Assembly (NCBI GenBank): GCA_002482645.1
Contig: DLGJ01000005.1
Coordinates: 838,855-902,854 of the forward strand
Length of the DNA: 64,000 nucleotides
Direction of reading: 5' to 3'
Source of the DNA: Hyphomicrobiaceae bacterium UBA7697
GTDB taxonomy: Bacteria; Pseudomonadota; Alphaproteobacteria; Rhizobiales; Methyloligellaceae
In this document: piece by piece, positions 50,436 to 59,208 of the stretch
How the letters are laid out: every line of letters begins with the position of its first letter
Numbering within the stretch: position 1 is the first letter of the stretch
Program-made: the position numbers and the translations under genes
The notes under the pieces: model-generated
What the model saw: only the letters and a program-made list of their open reading frames with translations
Database searches by the model: none
Told to the model about the DNA's origin: nothing

Positions 50436-52229
50436 CTAGGTGTCCATGCCGCACGCTTCACCCTCGATGACGATCCGTTCGGGGCGCCGCAGTTTGAGGC
50501 AGCCCTCGCCGTCGATGGCGAGGGTATGGATGTAGAACGCGGTCGGCATATCGTTCGTTGCCTCCATGACCGGCGAGGGCGCGGAGACGATGCGAAGCTC
50601 CGCGCATTCGCCGATCCAATCCACATGCCGGTGTCCGTGCATGAGGAGGACGCGGTCCGCGAGCGGCCGCATTTTGCGGATGAACCAATTGCCGTTGATG
50701 AGCGCCGTCCCGATGCGTTCCGAAAGTGCCTTTGCCGCCCAAGGATATTCGATGACATGGTGATGAAGCGCGACGATCCAGCAGGCTCCCGGATAGGCCG
50801 CACATGCGATCTCGATGCCGCGTACCTGCTCGGCGGAGACCATCCCGAGCGCATTGGTGAACGAGAAATGCGTATCCGCGTTCGAGTTGAGAAGGACGAC
50901 GCCGAGCCCGTCTTCGCGGCGCGGCGGCAGCACCAGGGGGAAAGACTTGCTCCACAGCACGGACAACGCATCGGACAGAAGCGGCCGTGCCACGTCCGCG
51001 AAACGCTTCATCGCGCCGGCATGCGGCTTCAGAAATGCCGTTAGCGTTTCGCCGAGCTGTCCCGTACTGAGGTCGACGACATTGACCCGCTCGCCTTGCA
51101 CCGCGTCCATCGCCGACAAAGCACGGATCTGACGCAAGCGCCGGTCGGGGCTCGTCGGCAGGTCCATGCGCGCCGGGTTGGCCCGGTCGATGATGTTGAG
51201 ATCGTGATTGCCGGGCAGGATCAGGACACGGTCCGCCAAGGACGGATGTTCGGCAAGGACCTCGAAGAACTGAACCCACTCGGTGCAGATCCCCGCATCG
51301 GTCATGTCGCCGGTGATCAGGATCACGTCGAGCCGGTCGTCCGCATCGATCGCTTCGAGCTTGCCGAAGAGCCTCTTCAGCCGGTCGTTACCGCGTGGCC
51401 CCGAGCGACCGCTCTCGATGCGAAACCCGTAACGCTCGCCGACGATGTGGATGTCGGACAAATGCGCGGCGCGCCAGGTGCGGTCTCCCTCTTGCGGTTC
51501 GTCGAAGACCGTCAAGCCGCGCGGCTGCGGCGTGGCCGCGTCGGCAATGCCCCAGACAAGCGCGGCGACGGCGAGATAGGCCGCGATCACGACCACGCTG
51601 TTGGCCAGCGCGACCGGAACGATGTCGCGCCAGTTCGCGATCTCGGAGGTTTGCGCGAAGAGATGGGCGCTTGGCCAAACGAGCCAGAGAACGAAACCTG
51701 CAAGGGCCGAGACGAGTATCCCGGCCACCAAGGCGGCGGCGGCGCGCAGCTTGGCCCGTGTTTCCTCGCCGGCGTGCTTTGCAACGGCCCTCTCCACGAG
51801 ATGCCGCAAGATCTCGCGCGCTCCGGCGTAACCCGGTTGCACCACGATTGAATTCAGGGCCCAGAAGTTCTTCTCCACTGTCCGCACGACCGTCCGCCAA
51901 CCGAACCATCCAAGTGCGGCAACAGCCAAAAAGATCAACGCCGACCAAATGCCGATAAACGCGGACGCGATGTTGTTCGTGACGACGCCGAGCCATGACG
52001 TGACGACGATGGGAACAAGGCCCAGCAGTAGCCCCGGAAGCACGAGTAGCAGGGTCCAGGCAAGGATCAACTTCGGGAGGCTGATCTCCACAAGGAGGCT
52101 GCCTGCGAGCGACAGCATCGACCGGCGCTTGGTGCTCGATACGTCGTCCTCGATGTCGCCCAATCGCGGATCGAGAATGGCCGCCAAGGCCGGTTGGCGT
52201 GGCTTTCCTTTGTGCGTCATGAAGCGCAT
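50436..52229 (-). CDS. Membrane-anchored calcineurin-like metallophosphoesterase
   Basis: A 597-aa protein. The N-terminal third holds four or five membrane helices (around 48-110 and 165-230). The soluble part has the two-metal phosphoesterase motifs in order: HLSDIHIVGE (DxH), LITGDMTDAG (GD), LPGNHDLN (GNHD), VALHHHVIE (H) and MHGHRHVDW (GHxH). Substrate unknown; lipid phosphates (LpxH or UDP-sugar type) or nucleotides are typical. ATG 52229 has GGGAG just before it. Divergent from LysR at 52369. Confidence 0.87.
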   Translation of the reverse strand: MRFMTHKGKPRQPALAAILDPRLGDIEDDVSSTKRRSMLSLAGSLLVEISLPKLILAWTLLLVLPGLLLGLVPIVVTSWLGVVTNNIASAFIGIWSALIFLAVAALGWFGWRTVVRTVEKNFWALNSIVVQPGYAGAREILRHLVERAVAKHAGEETRAKLRAAAALVAGILVSALAGFVLWLVWPSAHLFAQTSEIANWRDIVPVALANSVVVIAAYLAVAALVWGIADAATPQPRGLTVFDEPQEGDRTWRAAHLSDIHIVGERYGFRIESGRSGPRGNDRLKRLFGKLEAIDADDRLDVILITGDMTDAGICTEWVQFFEVLAEHPSLADRVLILPGNHDLNIIDRANPARMDLPTSPDRRLRQIRALSAMDAVQGERVNVVDLSTGQLGETLTAFLKPHAGAMKRFADVARPLLSDALSVLWSKSFPLVLPPRREDGLGVVLLNSNADTHFSFTNALGMVSAEQVRGIEIACAAYPGACWIVALHHHVIEYPWAAKALSERIGTALINGNWFIRKMRPLADRVLLMHGHRHVDWIGECAELRIVSAPSPVMEATNDMPTAFYIHTLAIDGEGCLKLRRPERIVIEGEACGMDT

Positions 52230-52368
52230 CTACTCCCGATTAGCTTCGTGCGCCTTTCGCGCCACACGGGCAACGATGTGTATCACTAGTTCGCCGCCCG
52301 GCGGAATGCGATAAATCCATGCGTCGAGCAGGCTTGTCGCGGAGTTCCGCAATTGCCAGGATGTCCAA

Positions 52369-53331
52369 ATGTCGCTGCGCCGAATCGATCTCAATCTCTT
52401 CCGCGTTTTCGAAGCGGTCATGGAGCACCGGACGATCGCCGGCGCGGGGCGGGAACTCAACGTCACCGCGTCTGCGGTGAGTCACGCCTTGTCGCGCTTG
52501 CGTCAAGCGCTCTCCGATGACCTGTTCGTTCCCGGCAAAGGCGGAATGGAACCGACCCAGCGCGCGCTGGAACTGGCGCCGGGGATCCGCGACGGTCTGT
52601 CTCGTATTGAAACCGCCATCGGAGAGGAACCGTTCGTCCCGGCGGACTCGGTTCGCACGTTCCGCATCGCCGCCTCGGACTACGGCGCGGTGACGATCCT
52701 CGCTCCCATGGTCAGCAGCGTCGCCAATGCCGCGCCGCAGATCGAGCTCAAGGTTTTTCCGGTCGGGCGCATGGACGCCGTACGCTGTCTCGATGAAGGC
52801 CTCATCGATGTCTTGATCGGCTGGTTCGAAGGGCTGCCCGAACATATTCGCCGCTCGACCATCTTCGTTGAGAAAGAGGCCGTTGTGGTGCGGCCGGGAC
52901 ATCCTCTGACGCAGGGGCCGATCACGACCGAACGGCTTTTCGGTTATCCCTATATCGTGGTCGAACTCACGGGGACGGAAGAGTTGTCCACCGAGGGCTT
53001 TCTCGACGATCGCGGAGTCTGGCGCCGCGTTTGGATCGACCGGCTGCTGATCGAGACGAACGGGGAGAACGCTGGCCACGTCGCGCATGTGGCCGTATCG
53101 GTGCCGCACTACGCGGCCGTTCCCTATATGGTCAGCACGACGGACATGGTCGCCACACTCCCTCTCAGCCTGGCACGGGAAGCCGAGCGGCAGGGGAGCG
53201 TGGTCATTGTGGATCTGCCCTATGAGCCGCTGTCCGTGCCTGTCGAGGCGATTTGGCACCAGCGCAACGACGCCGATCCCGGGCTCAGATGGATCGTTGG
53301 CGAGCTTGTCGCCGCCGCACCGCAGCTCTAG
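52369..53331 (+). CDS. LysR-family transcriptional regulator
   Basis: A 320-aa regulator very similar along its whole length to the LysR at 5405-6370: IDLNLFRVFEAVMEHR, TASAVSHALSRLRQALSDDLF, FLDDRGVWRRVWIDRLL, VPVEAIWHQR and the final WIVGEL part all match. An ancient duplication or related acquisition is likely. It faces away from the metallophosphoesterase, which starts 140 bp away, and could control it. Effector unknown. Confidence 0.91.
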   Translation: MSLRRIDLNLFRVFEAVMEHRTIAGAGRELNVTASAVSHALSRLRQALSDDLFVPGKGGMEPTQRALELAPGIRDGLSRIETAIGEEPFVPADSVRTFRIAASDYGAVTILAPMVSSVANAAPQIELKVFPVGRMDAVRCLDEGLIDVLIGWFEGLPEHIRRSTIFVEKEAVVVRPGHPLTQGPITTERLFGYPYIVVELTGTEELSTEGFLDDRGVWRRVWIDRLLIETNGENAGHVAHVAVSVPHYAAVPYMVSTTDMVATLPLSLAREAERQGSVVIVDLPYEPLSVPVEAIWHQRNDADPGLRWIVGELVAAAPQL

Positions 53332-53378
53332 TCCACCCGGTGCCACGCACCGTCCGTGCACTTCGGCGCGGTAGAGGC

Positions 53379-53666
53379 TTACTCGCCTTTGCGCGTCCGC
53401 AAGGCCCAGAGAATCGCGAGAAAGATCAGCGATCCTACAAAGGCCGCGAGGACATCGCGCAGCGAGACCGAGACGGATTCCAATCCCGGTGCGATATTGA
53501 AAAGTCGGAAAATCACGCCGCCAATGATTGCGCCGACCAAGCCAACGCCGAGGCCGGTCCAGCGGCCGAGTCCTTCCCATTTGGCGGTCACGACCATGCC
53601 GGCAAGGGCTCCCGCGAGCCCGCCGACAACAAGCCAAACGATCAAATCGCTGAGGGATACCGACAT
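53379..53666 (-). CDS. GlsB/YeaQ/YmgE family stress membrane protein
   Basis: A 95-aa protein of the transglycosylase-associated-protein family: three membrane helices with the Gly-rich pattern VVGGLAGALAGMVV, GLGVGLVGAIIGGVIF and a final helix. TAGGAGG lies 6 nt before the ATG. It follows the HdeD gene after 10 bp, so the two form a stress-membrane operon. Confidence 0.88.
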   Translation of the reverse strand: MSVSLSDLIVWLVVGGLAGALAGMVVTAKWEGLGRWTGLGVGLVGAIIGGVIFRLFNIAPGLESVSVSLRDVLAAFVGSLIFLAILWALRTRKGE

Positions 53667-53676
53667 GGCGGTCCTC

Positions 53677-54225
53677 CTAAGTGCGCTTCGCTACAAAGGG
53701 CAGCAGCAAATATGCCCAACCGGTCATGATCAGGTTGATGCCCACGAGCAACCCGATTGCCCAGGCCGCCGAACTCGGCAGCTTCAGGAAGATCAGCATA
53801 CCTACGGCGAACGCCACAAGTCCCGCGAGAAGCATCCAAATCCAGCCGCTATGCGGCCTGATACGCAAAGCCATCGCCACTTCGATGACGCCTTGAACGA
53901 CGAACATGGCAGCCAGGAAAATCGTTAGGGTGACGATCCCCGTCAGCGGGAAGAAGGCAAGCCAGCCGCCGCCGATCACGAAGAGAGCGCCCATTAGGAG
54001 GTCGAGGAAGAACTCGCTCCATCCGCGCGCCGAGAATGCGTGGACGATCTGGACGACACCGCCGATCAGCAACAGCCAGCCGAGAAAGATTTTCGCCGCG
54101 ATCGTCGTCAGGAGGGGAAACGCGATGCCGAGAGTTCCAAGCACGATGAGCAGGATTCCGAGAATAACGAACCAGGTCCGGTTCTCCGATACGACCGCAT
54201 GCGTGTTTGCTGAATGCGCCGACAT
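53677..54225 (-). CDS. HdeD family (DUF308) membrane protein
   Basis: A 182-aa protein with six membrane helices in three pairs (WFVILGILLIVLGTLGIAFP, IFLGWLLLIGGVVQIVHAF, LLMGALFVIGGGWLAF and repeats). HdeD supports acid resistance in E. coli. ATG 54225 has GGAG 8 nt upstream; an in-frame GTG at 54234 is a less likely start. First gene of the pair with the YeaQ-like gene. Confidence 0.88.
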   Translation of the reverse strand: MSAHSANTHAVVSENRTWFVILGILLIVLGTLGIAFPLLTTIAAKIFLGWLLLIGGVVQIVHAFSARGWSEFFLDLLMGALFVIGGGWLAFFPLTGIVTLTIFLAAMFVVQGVIEVAMALRIRPHSGWIWMLLAGLVAFAVGMLIFLKLPSSAAWAIGLLVGINLIMTGWAYLLLPFVAKRT

Positions 54226-54367
54226 TGTTGTCACTCCGCCAAATGGTTGTGTCGTTGTCCGCGGGAAGGAAATTACACGGCCCTCTCCGGACGAGCTACA
54301 AGAAAGCCGGACGGCACCGCGTTAGTCACAAGATAAATCGGTGCCGGGAGCAGCTAGCCGCCACCGA

Positions 54368-54406
54368 CGAACTCCGGCGCATTGAGGGGTTTCGCGCCGG
54401 AGTTCG
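54368..54406. repeat. 13-bp perfect inverted repeat in a 525-bp gap
   Basis: Arms 54368-54380 and 54394-54406 (CGAACTCCGGCGC and its complement, 13-nt loop) lie in the gap 54226-54750, which contains no gene I can support. The gap also has a 15-nt tandem duplication (CTTGTGGAAGACYTC, 54703-54732) right after the EF-hand gene. The long stem may end transcription or mark a mobile-element trace; no T-run is present. Confidence 0.5.
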
Positions 54407-54750
54407 CGGCCGTCGTCGTGGGACCGGACTCTAAACTTGCCGGCCCAGTTGACGTCTCGGGCGGTCCGCCTCGGCTTGCGAGACGGCTCCGGCTTGGACG
54501 AATCCACGGATACATGCCGGCGTCGGCCGGCCGCCGTGCTGGCGCATGCTGTTCGCCAACCCTCTGGTTTCAAGGCCCATTGGCTGCGGAAGCGTCGGTA
54601 ATCGTCGATGCATTTTCTCGTCCCGCTTCGGCCGGTCCGGCCCACGCCAGCACGGCGGCAAGAAGGACGAGAACCGCCGTGCCCCAGCCAGCCTTGGCCT
54701 ATCTTGTGGAAGACCTCCTTGTGGAAGACTTCCTCCGGTCGAAGGTGCTT

Positions 54751-55044
54751 CTAGCGATCGGTGAATTTCACGAGCCCCTTGCCGCAGGCCGCTTTGAACT
54801 CGTCGTTCGAGATGGATCCATCGGCGTCCGTATCGACTTGCGCGAAATTGACGATGAACGGACCGGCGCCTGCTTCGTCGAGCGTCTCACCCTCGGTCAC
54901 CGCCCGCGACCATACGTCCTGGCACTGCTCATCGTTGAGAATGGCCGAGGGACGTCCCGCCGACATCGTGTTGGCACTTGTCTGTGCGAGCGCGGTTCCG
55001 GTTCCTACGAGCAGAAGCGCGGAAGTCAACATCACCAGTTTCAT
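54751..55044 (-). CDS. Secreted single EF-hand protein
   Basis: A 97-aa exported protein: signal peptide MKLVMLTSALLLVGTGTALA, then a helical part (NDEQCQDVWSRAV) and one canonical EF-hand loop DTDADGSISNDE with flanking helices (VNFAQV, FKAACGKGL), likely binding Ca2+ or a similar ion. The two Cys may form a disulphide. GGAGGAAG precedes the ATG at 55044; the frame open to 55125 is not used. The loop lacks the Pro at position 2 typical of lanmodulin, so a lanthanide role is not indicated. Confidence 0.82.
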   Translation of the reverse strand: MKLVMLTSALLLVGTGTALAQTSANTMSAGRPSAILNDEQCQDVWSRAVTEGETLDEAGAGPFIVNFAQVDTDADGSISNDEFKAACGKGLVKFTDR

Positions 55045-55349
55045 ATGCTTCCTCCGTTTTTGGAAAGATGCCGCCGATACCGGTGGCTTTGAACGAAACG
55101 CGCATGCGATCGACCAAGAGGCCAATGGCAGTACTGCGCGATCGCCGAACTCTAGAGCGCCGGTCCCGTAGCGACGATTGAAGATTTTTCAGTGCGCCAA
55201 TGAAATGGGGCGCGCCGGACTGCGCGCGCGCGCGTTGAGCAGGGTAGCGCGAAGACGCCCCGGGCGGCGAATACCACTCGAGGCGTCAAAATCGATCTTC
55301 GCGTTGTCGAGAACGAATGCCGGGCGGGCAAGGCGCCCGCCGTGCGAGG

Positions 55350-56081
55350 CTAATTCAGCATCGTGATCCGGCCGGTCTTCAGATCGTACATCGACCCGAC
55401 GATCTTGATTTCGCCTTTCTCCTCGAGCTCGCGCAAAATCGAGCTCTCTTCGCGGATGTTCTTCACCGTCAGGAGGACGTTGGTGCGCGCCACTGCGTCC
55501 ACGTAAGCTGGATTGGAACCGGTCTTGTCGCCGTCGAAGTCCGTCTCGCCGATTGCTGGCCGGATCTGGGCGAGAAGCCCCGTGAGATGGCCGAGCTCGA
55601 CATTGTCGATAGCGCCTCTCACCGCGCCGCATGCCGTGTGTCCCATCACGACGGCGAGCTTGGCGCCCGCAACCGCGCAGGCGAACTCCATGCTCCCAAG
55701 GATGTCGTCATTGGAGATATTCCCGGCGACGCGCGCGTTAAACGTATCGCCGATGCCGAGATCGCAAATCACCTCGACCGGCGCGCGGGAGTCGATACAG
55801 GACAGCGCGACCGCCGCGGGGAACTGACCCGAGGCGGTTTCCTCCTGCTCCACCAGGAAGTCCCGCGGTTTCCGCTCTCCGGAAACAAAACGCTCATTGC
55901 CGGCAAGCATCCGGGAAATGATCTCGTCGGGGGTCATGGCGTCGCGCCGTTCTTGCGTCAGCTGCGCGCGCGCTTCCGTAACCGATCCCGCGGTCGCGAA
56001 CGCCGCGAGACTCGCGGCCGCTGTCGATGCGCCAAGAAAGTTGCGCCGGTTCACCTTGCAACAGTCGCCGTGCGACCCCAT
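55350..56081 (-). CDS. Tat-exported beta-class carbonic anhydrase
   Basis: Interconverts CO2 and bicarbonate; here predicted outside the cytoplasm. The 243-aa protein begins with a twin-arginine signal (NRRNFLGASTAAASLAAF, cleavage near AQA) and has the beta-class zinc ligands Cys and Asp-Arg in ALSCIDSRAPVE and His and Cys in GHTACGAVRGA. The Tat signal fits a zinc or folded enzyme exported after assembly. ATG 56081 has GGAG 9 nt upstream. Periplasmic beta enzymes of this kind help capture CO2 or buffer the periplasm. Confidence 0.92.
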   Translation of the reverse strand: MGSHGDCCKVNRRNFLGASTAAASLAAFATAGSVTEARAQLTQERRDAMTPDEIISRMLAGNERFVSGERKPRDFLVEQEETASGQFPAAVALSCIDSRAPVEVICDLGIGDTFNARVAGNISNDDILGSMEFACAVAGAKLAVVMGHTACGAVRGAIDNVELGHLTGLLAQIRPAIGETDFDGDKTGSNPAYVDAVARTNVLLTVKNIREESSILRELEEKGEIKIVGSMYDLKTGRITMLN

Positions 56082-56402
56082 TCCATTTCTCCGCGTTGAT
56101 TCGAGCTAACAGTCGCGCAGGACGGTACTGACGGCCAGGAACCGCAGCAAGTTGAAATCTGCTAAATCAACGAATGAGCAAAATTCACTCTCCGATGTCC
56201 CTTGCAACGGACGCTGGCGCGCCAATTCGGCCGGCCTTTCGGAAACGGCATTCTCGAACGGCTCCGGCCGGTGGCCTTCGTTCCGTGCCCCAAAGTTGTC
56301 CCGGCGTTCCGGCGCGCGCTATGGCATAAGCGGATGCCATGGTTCACGCGCTCGCGCCCCGCGAACGTTGCCTAATCCGAACAGTTTGGAAGAACGTCCG
56401 AC
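56082..56402. other. 320 bp divergent promoter region without a gene
   Basis: It separates the carbonic anhydrase and the hydrolase gene. I see no gene, strong repeat or terminator in it. Confidence 0.5.
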
Positions 56403-58091
56403 ATGATTGCGCCCACCCGCTCCGTCGATAAGTCTCCGGCCACACCCTGGTGGCTGCCGTCCTTCACGGGGCTTTTTCTCGGATTCGTCTTTTTCGTGCT
56501 CACATTCACGCCGTCCTTGGTGCCGCGGCCGCCGGTTTTTCAAGGACTCCTCGGCGGTTTGGCTTTCGCCATCGGGTATGCCATCGGCCGTGGCGGCGTG
56601 GTGCTGTGGCGCTATCTGGAACTTCCCGAACTGCCGCGCGCCTTGTGGCGCGCGATCGCAATCGCGTTGGCCGTGCCATGCGCGATCGCCGCCGCGATCT
56701 ACGTACCGCAAGCCGCCGCTTGGCAAGACGAAGTCCGCGCGCGCCTGAACATGCCCCCGATGGAACCCGCCAGCCTGTTGCTGGTCGTTCTGATCGCGGC
56801 GGTCGTCGCGATCGTTCTGTTGCTTCTGGGCCGTCTTTTGGTCCTCGGATTCGGCGCTGCGTCCGCTCTGGTCTACCGGCGTGTTCCAAGAAGAATCGCC
56901 TCGTTGCTGGGCGCGCTGATCTTCGCCGTCCTGGTTGTGACCGTCGTGAACGGAACGCTTGTGAGCGCGGTGATCGGCGCGATCGACCGCGCGCAGGCCT
57001 TGGTGGACGTGACCGACCCGCCTGGCGCGTCCGTCCCGGCGGAGGACACGCGATCGGGCGGTCCCGGCTCCGGGATCGCGTGGCAACAGCTCGGCCGTGC
57101 CGGCAAGCAGTTCGTCACGGAGGGCCCGCGCAAAGCGGACATCGAGACGTTCACGGGACGCGATGCCTTGGAACCGATCCGGGTTTATGCCGGGCTTCGC
57201 GCCGCGGACACGCCGGAGGACCAAGCGCGAAAGGCCCTCGACGATCTCATCCGCATGGACGCCTTCTCTCGCGCCGTACTCGTCATCGCGACTCCGACCG
57301 GCACAGGTTGGGTGGACAATAACGGCATCGCACCTCTGGAATACATGCATGGCGGCGATGTCGCGACCGTCGCCGTCCAATACTCCTACTTGCAAAGCCC
57401 GCTGTCCTTGATCCTGGAGCCAGGCCGGTCGCAAGAATCCGCCGCTGCCGTGTTCAGGGTCATCTACCGCTACTGGAATGATTTGCCGGAGGACCAAAGG
57501 CCGAAGCTCTACCTTTTCGGACTGAGCCTCGGCTCGCTCGGTTCGGAGGCCTCGCCGCCGATCCACGCGTGGCTCGGCGACTCGTTCGAAGGCGCCGTGT
57601 GGGCCGGGCCGCCCTTCCGGAACCGGATCTGGCGCGCGATCCAGCGCGACCGGGACGAAGGCTCGCCCTCGTGGCGGCCGGTGTTCGAAGGCGGGTCGAA
57701 CTTCCGCGTGATCGGCCACGGGGACAGCGCCCGCGATGCGTCGAGCGACTGGGGGAGGGTGCGGATGGTCTATATCGCCTATCCGAGCGATGCGATCGTC
57801 TTCTTCGAAGAGAGCATGTTCTACCGGCAGCCCGAATGGATGCAGCCCCCGCGGGGCGAGGACGTTTCTCCGCTTTTGCGGTGGTTCCCCATCGTCACCG
57901 CGTTGCAGGTCGGGATCGACATGATGTTCGCGGCGGCCGTGCCGCCGGGATTCGGGCACGACTATGCGGCCGCCGACTATATGGAAGCCTGGACCGCGGT
58001 TACGGCCCCCCGGAACTGGAGCGATGACGAAGCGCGCCGGCTCGCCGAAGAGATGAATACGGAAGGCGCCGCAGGCAGTATCTCCCGGTAG
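56403..58091 (+). CDS. Membrane alpha/beta-hydrolase (Abhydrolase_9 type)
   Basis: A 562-aa protein: four or five N-terminal membrane helices (to about residue 195; PSLVPRPPVFQGLLGGLAF is typical of the family's N-terminal domain), then an extracytoplasmic alpha/beta hydrolase with the elbow LFGLSLGSLGSE, PTGTGWVDNNGIAPLEYMHGGD, and a His near HDYAAADY. Family members are of unknown substrate. ATG 56403 has GGAAG 11 nt upstream. Convergent with the esterase at 58147. Confidence 0.85.
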   Translation: MIAPTRSVDKSPATPWWLPSFTGLFLGFVFFVLTFTPSLVPRPPVFQGLLGGLAFAIGYAIGRGGVVLWRYLELPELPRALWRAIAIALAVPCAIAAAIYVPQAAAWQDEVRARLNMPPMEPASLLLVVLIAAVVAIVLLLLGRLLVLGFGAASALVYRRVPRRIASLLGALIFAVLVVTVVNGTLVSAVIGAIDRAQALVDVTDPPGASVPAEDTRSGGPGSGIAWQQLGRAGKQFVTEGPRKADIETFTGRDALEPIRVYAGLRAADTPEDQARKALDDLIRMDAFSRAVLVIATPTGTGWVDNNGIAPLEYMHGGDVATVAVQYSYLQSPLSLILEPGRSQESAAAVFRVIYRYWNDLPEDQRPKLYLFGLSLGSLGSEASPPIHAWLGDSFEGAVWAGPPFRNRIWRAIQRDRDEGSPSWRPVFEGGSNFRVIGHGDSARDASSDWGRVRMVYIAYPSDAIVFFEESMFYRQPEWMQPPRGEDVSPLLRWFPIVTALQVGIDMMFAAAVPPGFGHDYAAADYMEAWTAVTAPRNWSDDEARRLAEEMNTEGAAGSISR

Positions 58092-58146
58092 GCGCTCCGC
58101 GGCAGGGGAACTGGGCCCCGGCTCGATCCGCGCCGGTCAATCCCGG

Positions 58147-58926
58147 TCAGCGGCGCAGCACACGCCGCATCAATTCGCGAGCGGTCAGATCGGGATCGAA
58201 CCGTCCGGTCCGCAAGAACGTCACCGCCTGGGCGATCACCAGCGGGTTGTTCATCAGCAAAGTATGCGTCACGGGCAGGACGATATGGTCGGCCATGCCT
58301 TCCACCCTCGTGCTTTCGACCGAGACGATCCCGTCGTCTTCGCCGGGAATCATGGCCGAGAACACGGGGTTCAGCGACCGGTTCCCGGCGATCACGCCAA
58401 GTTCGAAATTCACCGGACCGAGCCGCGCCGGGGCGCTTCCGTCTCCGGTGCCGAGTTGCTGTCCGGCGGGTCCGGTCACCAGACGGAATAGGGTGAGATT
58501 CGCCATCGCATCGACCAGCTCGGAGCCTTGGTTCGGTGGCGCCAGCATGACCACGCGCCCGAGATGGGGTCTCTCCTTCGCCGCCGCCCATCCGCGAACG
58601 AGAATTCCGCCGAGAGAATGGGTGATGAAATTCACCGTGGGGCTTTTGCACTCGGCGGCCGACTTATCGACATAGTCGAGCAAGTCCTCGACGGTTGCGC
58701 GCCGGGAGGGGTAATCGAGATTCACGACTTGGTAGCCGGCGGCGGCGAGAAGCTGTTCCATCAGGAAAAACGATCCGTCGCCACGATTGAGACCGTGGAC
58801 CAGCACCACGCATCCGGTTTCCGACCCGGCGCCAGCGGCCGTCTCGGGGCCGCGATCCGGCATCTCCTGGGCCGACACCGTGCCGATCATCATAAGGGCA
58901 GTGCAGAGCAGCAACAGCATTCGCAT
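58147..58926 (-). CDS. Secreted lipase/esterase (alpha/beta hydrolase)
   Basis: A 259-aa exported esterase: signal peptide MRMLLLLCTALMMIGTVSA, oxyanion HG motif VVLVHGLNRG, nucleophile Ser in ITHSLGGILVRG, acid Asp in GEDDGIVSVES and His in PVTHTLLMNN. It resembles small triacylglycerol-lipase-like proteins. GGAGG lies 9 nt before ATG 58926. Natural substrate unknown. Confidence 0.88.
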   Translation of the reverse strand: MRMLLLLCTALMMIGTVSAQEMPDRGPETAAGAGSETGCVVLVHGLNRGDGSFFLMEQLLAAAGYQVVNLDYPSRRATVEDLLDYVDKSAAECKSPTVNFITHSLGGILVRGWAAAKERPHLGRVVMLAPPNQGSELVDAMANLTLFRLVTGPAGQQLGTGDGSAPARLGPVNFELGVIAGNRSLNPVFSAMIPGEDDGIVSVESTRVEGMADHIVLPVTHTLLMNNPLVIAQAVTFLRTGRFDPDLTARELMRRVLRR

Positions 58927-59208
58927 GGAGCATCGCCTCCGGGCGGGTCATGATTTGCGGTGTCATTCGGTGCGGGGAATTCAGCTTTCTCGGAGCCATG
59001 AGGCGACATTAAGTCACGACATTAAGTCAAATGCCGCCGCCATCCGCATTTGGGCCGCGTGCAAAGGGCGTTCTCGAGGTGGGGTGCGACAAACGCGTCC
59101 GGCCGTTTGCCATGCACAATACACCCATTGTAGTTATCGTGGCATCGATCGCTCGGGCCGGTCACCATCGCTTCCCGCCCGGCAATCTGTGCAAATCGGA
59201 CGTCAGTC

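Noticed and set aside
54751..55044. EF-hand protein as a lanmodulin partner of XoxF
   Set aside because: It has one EF-hand only and lacks Pro at loop position 2; nothing links it to lanthanides beyond distance on the map.
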